The position numbers and the translations under genes were made by a program. A stretch of 13,824 nucleotides of DNA, taken from assembly GCA_002331465.1 (NCBI GenBank), contig DCYM01000244.1:1-13824 (forward strand), in the 5' to 3' direction. The stretch is from Candidatus Neomicrothrix sp. UBA2110. Its GTDB lineage: Bacteria; Actinomycetota; Acidimicrobiia; Acidimicrobiales; Poriferisodalaceae. A model generated the notes under the pieces. That model was not told the DNA's origin and made no database searches. It saw only the letters and a list, made by a program, of their open reading frames with translations. Of this stretch, positions 1 to 6,611 are shown in pieces (the first letter of the stretch is position 1; each line of letters opens with the position of its first letter).

Positions 1-942
1 GTGCCCGTGCCGCTCATGATCGCGCCCACCGGATTCGACCGGATCGCACATAGCCAAGGAGAGTTAGCAGTGGCGCGCTCCGCGGAGCGTGCAGGCATTC
101 CCTACTCGTTATCGACAATGGGTACGCGATCTATCGAAGAGATCGCTGCTGTTAGCGATGGCCGAAAATGGTTTCAGGTGTATGTCTGGCGTGACAAGCC
201 TCTCCTGAAGGAGATGTTGGAACGAGCGGCTGTCTCAGGATTCGAGGGGATCATGATTACCGTCGATACCGCAGTCTTAGGACGTCGAGAGCGCGACGTT
301 CGTCGAGGCTTCAGCCTTCCTCCCAAAGTGGGCCTGGATACCTTGATCGATGGAGTACTTCATCCCCGATGGACATTGGACTTTCTTCGTGCCGAACCGA
401 TCCAATTCGCGAACGTAAAAGGCAGCGCCGAAGTCGGGGATGGATCAACACCCGTGACACTTGCGGAGTACATCAATAGTCAGTTCGACCCTGCCCTGTC
501 TTGGAACGACATCGAATGGTTCCGAGACAATTGGTCAGGGCTGATGATGATTAAAGGGGTACAAACAGTAGAAGACGCCGAAATAGCTGCTGACATGGGA
601 TTAGACGGGGTGATTCTCTCTAACCATGGAGGTAGACAGCTTGATTTCGCACCTCCTCCAATCCATCTTGTGTCGCCAGTCGCCGACGCAGTCGGCGGCC
701 GAACCACGATCATTTGCGATGGGGGAGTGAGGAGGGGAAGTGACATTGTGAAAGCATTGGCTATGGGGGCTGACGCCTGCATGATCGGGCGAGCGTACTT
801 TTATGCTCTCGGAGCTGCAGGCGAGAAAGGCGTAGATTGGGTGCTCGATTTCTTAAAGACGGGGGTCGAACACACGATGGCCCTATCAGGTATTGGATCC
901 ATAAAGGAACTCAATCGAGACTTAATCGAGGTTCGTGATTGA
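1..942 (+). CDS. FMN-dependent alpha-hydroxy-acid oxidase/dehydrogenase, 5' partial
   Basis: Oxidises an L-2-hydroxy acid to the 2-keto acid using FMN in a TIM barrel (lactate, mandelate and glycolate oxidase family). Seen, in visible residue numbers: PLMIAPTGF at 4-12, the FQVYVW strand at 58-63, the FMN-contacting Lys in MIKGV at 183-187, the signature SNHGGRQLD at 207-215 with the catalytic-base His209 and substrate-binding Arg212, and the phosphate-binding CDGGVRRGSDIVKA and GRAYFYAL segments near 239-270. Only 313 residues are visible against about 360-400 for the family, and the first visible residues match the region about 80 residues into other members. The GTG at base 1 is therefore probably an internal valine codon and the gene continues upstream. 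Its TGA shares one base with the ATG of the sulfatase-like gene, so the two are probably co-translated. The substrate cannot be read; mandelate or hydroxyphenyllactate would suit the aromatic genes nearby, but that is inference. Confidence 0.93.
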   Translation: MPVPLMIAPTGFDRIAHSQGELAVARSAERAGIPYSLSTMGTRSIEEIAAVSDGRKWFQVYVWRDKPLLKEMLERAAVSGFEGIMITVDTAVLGRRERDVRRGFSLPPKVGLDTLIDGVLHPRWTLDFLRAEPIQFANVKGSAEVGDGSTPVTLAEYINSQFDPALSWNDIEWFRDNWSGLMMIKGVQTVEDAEIAADMGLDGVILSNHGGRQLDFAPPPIHLVSPVADAVGGRTTIICDGGVRRGSDIVKALAMGADACMIGRAYFYALGAAGEKGVDWVLDFLKTGVEHTMALSGIGSIKELNRDLIEVRD

Positions 943-2600
943 TGAATCAGCTTGAAAGCAACGTTCCTGACGCCGCGTTGCGCAATGTTCTTTTCATTAT
1001 GTGTGACCAGTTGCGTTGGGACGCGCTGGGATGCTCTGGCCACCCTTGCTTGGAAACTCCCAACATCGACCGTCTCGCTGGCAAAGGCGTCCGTTTCGAC
1101 CGAGCTTTCGTTAACGGTGCCGTGTGCGGGTCTTCTCGGATGAGCTACTACACCGGCCGCTATGTGGTCAGTCACGGGGCTCGATGGAATCAGGTGCCGT
1201 TAGAAGTCACCCAGAAAACCATGGGTGATCATCTGAGGGAACTTGACGTGAGGACCGTGTTGGTAGGCAAAACCCACATGAGAGCCGACGAGGCAGCGCG
1301 CAAACGTCTTGCCATCCCCAGTAACTCTCCAGAGTGGATGTTTCTCTCTGAATGCGGGTTTGATGCTGAAGAGCATGACGACGGTCTACATCCCGACGCA
1401 CGAGTGCCTATGGATTTGCCGTACAACAGGTTTCTACGTTCCCAAGGCTTCCCTGGCGATAATCCCTGGCATACAGCCGCTAACAGCGTCATCGACGCAG
1501 ATGGAGAACTTTGTTCCGGGTGGCTGCTCAGATCAGCGCCGTTCCCAGCAGTCGTCCCTGACGAACTTTCCGAAACTGCCTACATGACCGATCGAGCTAT
1601 TGAGTTCATTCGACGTGCCGGGGACGACCGCTGGTGCCTCCATCTCAGCTACATCAAACCCCACTGGCCCTATGTGGTTTCCGCTCCATATCACGACATG
1701 TATGCAGGTGAGGCGATGCCGGCGCCCAATAGAACTGAAGCCGAGCTGAAAACGACACACCCGGTGATCCGCGCGCTTCATCGATCTCGTATCGGTAGAG
1801 CCATGTCTAGAACCGAAACCCGTCAGCTAGTTCTCCCAACTTATTTAGGGTTGGTGAAACAAATTGACGACCATTTAGGTCGACTATTTAGCGAGTTGGA
1901 ACAGCTTGGGCGACTGGACGACACCCTGGTGGTGTTCACGTCTGACCACGGTGAGTACATGGGCGACCATTGGATGGGTGAAAAAGATTGGATTAATGAA
2001 GAGGTAGTGCGGGTTCCAATGATTGTCATCGACCCTCGCTCCCAGGCAGATAACACTCGTGGCACAACGTCAAACGAGTTGGTTGAGGCTGTCGATTTAC
2101 TCCCAACCTTTGTTGAGGCGCTAGGGGGAGAGAACGAAACGCGCAAGCAATGGCTTGAGGGGGAGTCGTTAATACCCGTTCTTCACGGTGAGCGTGGCAC
2201 GCGACGAGAGTTCGTTGTGTGCGAAGCGGATTGGGGATTCTTAGAGATGGCTAATCATCTGGGAGAGACAAAGGAACCACGTCTACGGCGCGCCACCATG
2301 CTTCGCGACGAGCGATTCAAATATGTGCTCAGTGAGATCGGCTCAAACCTTCTTTACGATTTAGATGAAGACCCTGACGAACAACACGATCGTTTCGATG
2401 ACTCAAGCATGGGTTCTGTCGCCGCCGACCTTCATGAGCAGCTTTTTGAATGGTTCCGTAGCCGGCACCACGACACCACCTTTAGCGACGAGATGATCAA
2501 CGCGACATCCGCGCCTGGTCGCACAGCTAAAAGCGGCATCATGATTGGGTATTGGGACGAAGAAGAACTATCCGCTGGGATGCGCGGCGAGCTCTACTAG
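942..2600 (+). CDS. Sulfatase-fold hydrolase, phosphonate monoester hydrolase / arylsulfatase type
   Basis: Probable metal-dependent hydrolase of sulfate, phosphate or phosphonate esters, alkaline phosphatase superfamily, 552 residues. Seen: metal ligands Asp22 and Gln23 in MCDQLRWD, the nucleophile segment AVCGSSRMSYYTGRY at 60-74 with Cys62, a VGKTHM segment, SYIKPHWPY with a conserved His, and SDHGEYMGDHW with Asp335-His336. The Asp-Gln pair, KTHM and KPHWPY layout match the phosphonate monoester hydrolase branch, known for activity on phosphonate and sulfate esters and on diesters, rather than classical arylsulfatases. Family enzymes convert the Cys to formylglycine within CxPxR; here the proline position is Ser64. 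No signal peptide is visible, so it is probably cytoplasmic. ATG at 942 is chosen over TTG at 939 because it overlaps the upstream stop (TGATG) and follows GAGG at 928-931. It ends 3 nt from the convergent exporter gene. The substrate is unknown. Confidence 0.88.
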   Translation: MNQLESNVPDAALRNVLFIMCDQLRWDALGCSGHPCLETPNIDRLAGKGVRFDRAFVNGAVCGSSRMSYYTGRYVVSHGARWNQVPLEVTQKTMGDHLRELDVRTVLVGKTHMRADEAARKRLAIPSNSPEWMFLSECGFDAEEHDDGLHPDARVPMDLPYNRFLRSQGFPGDNPWHTAANSVIDADGELCSGWLLRSAPFPAVVPDELSETAYMTDRAIEFIRRAGDDRWCLHLSYIKPHWPYVVSAPYHDMYAGEAMPAPNRTEAELKTTHPVIRALHRSRIGRAMSRTETRQLVLPTYLGLVKQIDDHLGRLFSELEQLGRLDDTLVVFTSDHGEYMGDHWMGEKDWINEEVVRVPMIVIDPRSQADNTRGTTSNELVEAVDLLPTFVEALGGENETRKQWLEGESLIPVLHGERGTRREFVVCEADWGFLEMANHLGETKEPRLRRATMLRDERFKYVLSEIGSNLLYDLDEDPDEQHDRFDDSSMGSVAADLHEQLFEWFRSRHHDTTFSDEMINATSAPGRTAKSGIMIGYWDEEELSAGMRGELY

Positions 2601-2603
2601 GGA

Positions 2604-3323
2604 TCAGAAAACGATTTCTCGGATCAATACTGCGATTGCGCTTGACGAGGCGACACCAAGAATTGCGAAGCGAAACCAACTTCCGTTAATTAGCGGACGC
2701 AACACCCGGCCCAACATGAGACCCACAAACATTCCCGGGCACAGCATCGCCGCAAGGGACAGGTGTCGGAGGTTGAATCGCCCGTCGAACGCGAGAATTG
2801 TGAGAATTACTGGGCTGGCGACCAACATAAAGCTCGCCATAGTGCCGCGCACTGCTCCGGCATCGCGATGTCCATGAAAGATAACGAACATGGGTCCCGG
2901 AAGCGCTGCGACGGTCGAAGAGAACGCTGTTGCGGTCCCGGCCAGATATTGCGAGATGACTCCAGTAGGAGATCGAAGACCAACTAGCTGCAGCGCGACT
3001 GCTCCAAGAACAAAAGAACTAACCGCGATAGCAAGTGTGCTCTCATCTAATAGAGCGAGAACGACGACCCCAGCGACCAAACCTAGAGGAGCCCCCCAGA
3101 CGGCTCTCTTCCACGCAACAAGGTCCGTTAACTTTCGATCTCCAAAAGCATTGCGAACATTAACGACCATCGCCATCGCCAACATTGGCCCGGGCAACAA
3201 CGCGGAATCAATGGTCATCAAAGTTGGTCCAGCGACGAGAGCTGCACCGATTCCCAAGGTTGATTGCACACCGCAACCGACAGCTAATACCCCAAGGGCG
3301 AGTAAATACTCCGCAACAGACAC
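2604..3323 (-). CDS. TauE/SafE-family membrane exporter/permease
   Basis: Inner-membrane protein of the sulfite exporter TauE/SafE (DUF81) family, 239 residues. Most of the sequence is hydrophobic helix: the N-terminus (about 3-25), 37-55, 76-92, 95-115, a GTATAFSSTVAALPGP stretch near 128-148, 161-182, 187-208 and the C-terminal 216-238, giving seven or eight membrane spans. The repeated small-residue motifs (GIGAALVAGP near the N-terminus and LPGPMFVIF in the second half) reflect the two-fold internal repeat of the family. Known members move sulfite, sulfoacetate or other small anions. Here the convergent neighbour is a sulfatase-fold hydrolase, so export of a released sulfur oxyanion is a reasonable inference, not a demonstrated role. 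The start is GTG (3321-3323), with AAGG about 13 nt upstream; the frame stays open further upstream, so the exact start is uncertain. It lies divergent to the kinase gene. Confidence 0.85.
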   Translation of the reverse strand: MSVAEYLLALGVLAVGCGVQSTLGIGAALVAGPTLMTIDSALLPGPMLAMAMVVNVRNAFGDRKLTDLVAWKRAVWGAPLGLVAGVVVLALLDESTLAIAVSSFVLGAVALQLVGLRSPTGVISQYLAGTATAFSSTVAALPGPMFVIFHGHRDAGAVRGTMASFMLVASPVILTILAFDGRFNLRHLSLAAMLCPGMFVGLMLGRVLRPLINGSWFRFAILGVASSSAIAVLIREIVF

Positions 3324-3388
3324 GCGAAATAGGGTGCCTTGCGAAATCAGTAGATCCTCAACTAGCGCTTGCCCGTACGCTGTTAACC
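3324..3388. promoter_or_regulatory. Divergent control region between exporter and kinase genes
   Basis: This 65-bp gap must carry the start signals for both divergent genes if the proposed GTG starts are right. The heptamer GCGAAAT occurs twice in the same orientation, at 3324-3330 and 3341-3347, 17 bp apart. TACGCT (3376-3381) fits a TANNNT -10 element and ends 7 nt before the kinase GTG, where no Shine-Dalgarno sequence is visible, so the kinase could be read from a leaderless transcript. No convincing -35 element was found. All of this is pattern matching by eye. Confidence 0.3.
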
Positions 3389-3907
3389 GTGGGTGACCGC
3401 AAATCTAATGTTGTATTGACTGGCTTTATGGCGACCGGAAAGTCGACCGTGGGACGTTTACTCGCGGTTCGACGCAATGCGTCCTATATGGATACCGATG
3501 AAATAATCGTCGAACGGCACGGTTCTATTGAAGAAATTTTCGCCGCTCAAGGAGAGGCCGCGTTTAGGGAGATGGAACGCGACATAGCTTCAGAACTTAA
3601 AAAAACTTCCGGTCTTGTGATCGCGACCGGTGGCCGAATGATGCTCGACCCAGACTGCGCACAATCATTGGGTTCAACCGGCAGAGTTATTTGTCTCGCG
3701 GCCTCCATTGAGGAGATCAAACGGCGGCTCCTTACTGATGAAGACCAATTAGTACGACCGTTATTAGCGGGCTCCAGCGAGGCGGAGCTTCGACTGCTCT
3801 ATGAAGAGCGAGTTGCGGGGTACAGCAGATTTCAACAAGTCCACACTGACCAAAGATCTGTCGAAGCAGTCGTGGAAGAGATCGAAACCCTCCTCGGTAA
3901 TGATTGA
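3389..3907 (+). CDS. Shikimate-kinase-like P-loop kinase
   Basis: ATP-dependent small-molecule kinase of the shikimate kinase family. The GTG at 3389 gives 172 residues, the usual family length; the open frame runs back to 3185, but the extra part overlaps the divergent exporter gene and adds nothing recognisable. Seen: Walker A GFMATGKST at 12-20, DTD at 35-37 (shikimate-contacting Asp in true enzymes), Arg60 in FREME, TGGR at 80-83, lid RPLL at 123-126, and Arg141 in YEERVAGY. These match the shikimate-binding residues except that the third glycine of the usual GGG is Arg83. The true substrate may therefore be a different hydroxylated acid. No other shikimate-pathway gene is nearby, so a role in aromatic amino acid synthesis is not supported by context. 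It is followed after 111 nt by the FAD oxidoreductase on the same strand. Confidence 0.8.
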   Translation: MGDRKSNVVLTGFMATGKSTVGRLLAVRRNASYMDTDEIIVERHGSIEEIFAAQGEAAFREMERDIASELKKTSGLVIATGGRMMLDPDCAQSLGSTGRVICLAASIEEIKRRLLTDEDQLVRPLLAGSSEAELRLLYEERVAGYSRFQQVHTDQRSVEAVVEEIETLLGND

Positions 3908-4018
3908 ATTAAGCCACAGATACTGTTCCCCTATGAACCCCAAGAGTGACGATAAAGCTACTGACAGTTTTCGGTTGGATGGGGGTACTGACCGAACCGA
4001 TGGCTTCGAGGTGCTCTG
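3908..4018 (+). promoter_or_regulatory. Leader region upstream of the FAD oxidoreductase
   Basis: A 111-nt gap with possible RNA structure. TCGGTT (3971-3976) can pair with AACCGA (3995-4000), or its first five bases with an adjacent ACCGA (3991-3995), because ACCGA is tandemly repeated at 3991-4000. The alternative hairpins sit just upstream of the Shine-Dalgarno GAGGTG (4008-4013). A 28-codon frame (ATG 3933, TGA 4017-4019) overlaps the oxidoreductase start as TGATG but lacks a ribosome binding site, so I do not call it a gene. No clear promoter was recognised. Confidence 0.25.
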
Positions 4019-5302
4019 ATGATTCAAAGTGAAGATGTCAGTAACACCCAGGCCGTACAACTCACATCGGAACCCGACGTTGACATAGTCATTGTTGGCG
4101 CTGGAATTATTGGCTCCTCTGTCGCGTACCAAATTGCTCGCCGTAGCCAATTAAGGGTTCTTGTTGTCGACAAGGCGGCCGGGCCAGCGACTGGCTCTAC
4201 TGGAGCTTCGGTAGCTATTTCGCGCTGCCGTTACACGGTTCCAGAAGTTGTCCGGTTGGCCTACCGCAGCCAGTTGGCCTACCGATCGTGGAGCGATTTC
4301 ACAGGACTTAAGGACCCCATAAGTAGTTACACGGAAATGGGGGCTCTTTGGGTTTTCGATCGAACAGTTGATCAACTTGCCGCTGAGCACGAAAGGCTGC
4401 ATAGCAACGGTGTTGCAGTAGAAATTCTTTCAAGAAAAGACGTCTTAGATCGCTGGCCGGAACTGGATTTATGTATTGAACCCATTGATTTTGAAGCAGT
4501 CGATAGGCATCAATGTCGACAGGGCGAATTCTTTCTTTACGAAGTTGAGGCCGGGATTGCTGACCCAGCAGGCGCAAACACTGATCTAATTGCCGCCTCG
4601 AAAAGGGAAGGCGTAGATGTCCGCTTCGGCATCGGCGTAGCGGACATTGTTACTGACAAAGGGCGGGTTGTCGGTGTTCGATTAGATAATGGTGACGAGG
4701 TGCGTTGCGGACTGGTTGTCAACGCAGCCGGGCCTTGGTGCAACCAGATAAACCAAATGGCCGGCGCTCAGAAGAGATGGACTTTGACTCCCACTCGTGT
4801 CCAGTTGGTCTTGAGGGAATGGGGTGATACCGACCCGCGCTTGCCCATCACTTTCGACGGCAGCACTGACGGTTGTTACCGAATGGAGAGAAGCGGCGAA
4901 CAGATCCTCTTGGTGTCTCCCGAAATTCCTAGCTTTATGGAAGCTACTAAGAATCCAGATGACTTCCGAACGAGCCCAGACCGAGAATGTGTCGAGGCGA
5001 CGTTGGCTGCGTTTCAACATCGGGCGCCTGGTGTTCGACATGTCGGTACAACAACGGGAATATGTGGCTTGTACACGATTAATGAACAAGACAGCCATCC
5101 GATCGTCGGGCCGAGCGAAATACAAGGTCTTTGGTTAGCGAATGGGTTCAGCGGACACGGATTTAAGCTCGCTCCAGGTATCGGAGCGATGGTGGCACGC
5201 ACAATTACCGGCGCGGAAGCTCCCTATGACCCCGATATCCCGGATGATCTCTTTGCGATCGACCGGACCCCGTTAGCGACTTCGGGAGGCGTGTTTGCCT
5301 AG
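4019..5302 (+). CDS. FAD-dependent oxidoreductase, DAO (sarcosine oxidase/glycine oxidase-like) family
   Basis: Flavoenzyme likely to oxidise an amine, amino acid or 2-hydroxy acid; 427 residues. Seen: a Rossmann FAD-binding site VIVGAGIIGSS at 24-34 with the ribose-binding acidic residue Asp51 after the second strand, the FAD-contacting STGASVAISR segment at 60-69, VVNAAGPW in the middle, and the C-terminal GFSGHGFKLAPGIG, which closely resembles the end of sarcosine oxidases and DadA-like dehydrogenases. A GICGLYT segment lies near where monomeric sarcosine oxidase holds its covalent-flavin Cys, but the Cys is one residue out of register. The first 20 or so residues are an extra hydrophilic extension. 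ATG 4019 is supported by GAGGTG five bases upstream. Its TAG stop shares the CTAG at 5299-5302 with the stop of the convergent hmgA. The substrate cannot be assigned. Confidence 0.9.
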   Translation: MIQSEDVSNTQAVQLTSEPDVDIVIVGAGIIGSSVAYQIARRSQLRVLVVDKAAGPATGSTGASVAISRCRYTVPEVVRLAYRSQLAYRSWSDFTGLKDPISSYTEMGALWVFDRTVDQLAAEHERLHSNGVAVEILSRKDVLDRWPELDLCIEPIDFEAVDRHQCRQGEFFLYEVEAGIADPAGANTDLIAASKREGVDVRFGIGVADIVTDKGRVVGVRLDNGDEVRCGLVVNAAGPWCNQINQMAGAQKRWTLTPTRVQLVLREWGDTDPRLPITFDGSTDGCYRMERSGEQILLVSPEIPSFMEATKNPDDFRTSPDRECVEATLAAFQHRAPGVRHVGTTTGICGLYTINEQDSHPIVGPSEIQGLWLANGFSGHGFKLAPGIGAMVARTITGAEAPYDPDIPDDLFAIDRTPLATSGGVFA

Positions 5303-6597
5303 TTGTACTCTCGGTGAAGGTCTGCCCATCTGTCGGGGTAGTCACCTTGCAATTCAGTTAATGCCATCGCCCAAGAGGTGGGGGCCCACCGGTAACGAGA
5401 TTCCCACATTACTGCCAGAGAATCGGGGCCTTTCACGGGACCCAAATCTGCCTGCGTCGCGGACTCGTAGGCCGCGGTATCGGGCCCGTGAGGAATGAAT
5501 GAATTGTGAATCGAAATTCCCCCAGGGAGAAACCCTTCAGCTTTCGCGTCATAGATTCCCTCTATCAGACCCATAAGTTCGCTCATAACATTTGAATGGA
5601 ACCAAGGCGGACGAAATGTGTGCTCGGCGACTCGCCAGTGTTCTCGAAACAGAATGAAATCGATGTTGGCAGTTCCGCTGGTATCGGAAGCTGAAGAGAG
5701 AAGCGTCCAGATGGACGGGTCAGGGTGGTCAAAGATGACCGGTCCTACAGCACAGAACCGTCGCAATTCATAGCGATATGGGGATAAATTTCCGTGCCAG
5801 GCAACGACATCAAAAGGGGAATGCTCTAAATCGGTTGCGTATAACTGGCCACTGATTTTCGCTACGAGTTTCGTGGCACTATCACTAGCGTCATAGCTCG
5901 CTACTGGGTATTCAAAATCTCGTGGTAACGCGTTGGCGTCGGGACCGAGCAATCCGTGCTCTGGAAGATCGAACGCGGGACCGTAGTTTTCGCAAACATA
6001 ACCGCGCGCTGTCGAGTCAAGCAGGTCGACGGCAAACTTCACTCCTCGAGGAATGACCGCCAGATATCCAGGCGCGACATGTATATGGCCCATTTCGGTG
6101 CGCACCACGAGCCGACCGTCATAAGGGACAAGCATTAGCTCTCCGTCGGTGTCGACAAAGGCGAGGTCTTCCATTGAGTCGGTCGCCACGAAATGATGGA
6201 CAGCGCCCCCTGTCTGCATTTCGTTGCTGCCGTTAGTTGCGACGGTGGTCAGACCCGTCAACCAATTGGTTTTGAGCGAAGAAGCCGGGAATGGGTCCCA
6301 ACGGAGTTGCACAGGGGCTGATACCGATTCTTCGTCAGGGCCTGTCCGTATCAAACCATTATCGATTGGTTGCAAGTTGCTGAAGTGCCGCACCGAGGGC
6401 CGCATCCGGTAAACCCAACTTCTACGCATAGAGCGTCGCGGTGCAGTGAACGCCGTGCCGGTTATCTGTTCGGTGAACAGGCCGCCGTGTACTTTTTGCG
6501 GCGAGTTTTGACCATGGGGCAAGACGCCTGGGTCCGCTTCGGTTTCGAAGTGGTTGCCGAATCCTGTTTGGTAGCTGAAGTCAACCATTGGAGTCAC
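5299..6597 (-). CDS. hmgA: Homogentisate 1,2-dioxygenase
   Basis: Non-haem Fe(II) enzyme that opens the homogentisate ring to maleylacetoacetate, the central step of tyrosine and phenylalanine breakdown. The 432-residue length is typical. Seen: GFGNHFETEA at 12-21 and the GQNSPQ and GTAFTAPR blocks characteristic of the family, FDHPDPSIWTLL with acid-base His291, iron ligands His334, Glu340 and His370 (in FHSNVMSE and PHGPD), Tyr349 and His364. These line up one residue before human HGD His292, His335, Glu341, His371, Tyr350 and His365, so the enzyme looks catalytically complete. GTG 6595-6597 is chosen because GGTGGAG lies 8 nt upstream; the in-frame ATG three codons later would be too far from it. 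It begins 14 nt after the CoA-transferase stop and is probably the last gene of the leftward operon. No maleylacetoacetate isomerase gene is in the window. Confidence 0.97.
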   Translation of the reverse strand: MTPMVDFSYQTGFGNHFETEADPGVLPHGQNSPQKVHGGLFTEQITGTAFTAPRRSMRRSWVYRMRPSVRHFSNLQPIDNGLIRTGPDEESVSAPVQLRWDPFPASSLKTNWLTGLTTVATNGSNEMQTGGAVHHFVATDSMEDLAFVDTDGELMLVPYDGRLVVRTEMGHIHVAPGYLAVIPRGVKFAVDLLDSTARGYVCENYGPAFDLPEHGLLGPDANALPRDFEYPVASYDASDSATKLVAKISGQLYATDLEHSPFDVVAWHGNLSPYRYELRRFCAVGPVIFDHPDPSIWTLLSSASDTSGTANIDFILFREHWRVAEHTFRPPWFHSNVMSELMGLIEGIYDAKAEGFLPGGISIHNSFIPHGPDTAAYESATQADLGPVKGPDSLAVMWESRYRWAPTSWAMALTELQGDYPDRWADLHREYN

Positions 6598-6611
6598 GCT
6601 AGGCGCTCCAC

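Noticed and set aside
1..3. GTG at base 1 as the true start of the alpha-hydroxy-acid oxidase
   Set aside because: The visible protein begins about 80 residues into the family alignment, so the gene is cut by the window edge.
3185..3388. N-terminal extension of the kinase reading frame
   Set aside because: It overlaps the divergent exporter gene on the other strand and would add 68 residues before the P-loop, where this family has only about 10.
3801..4019. 72-codon plus-strand frame ending on the FAD oxidoreductase start
   Set aside because: Most of it lies inside the kinase gene in another frame, the protein resembles nothing I know, and neither ATG 3801 nor ATG 3933 has a ribosome site.
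5287..5300. AGGC/GCCT hairpin as a terminator between the FAD oxidoreductase and hmgA
   Set aside because: The stem is only 4 bp, inside coding sequence, and has no T run on either strand.
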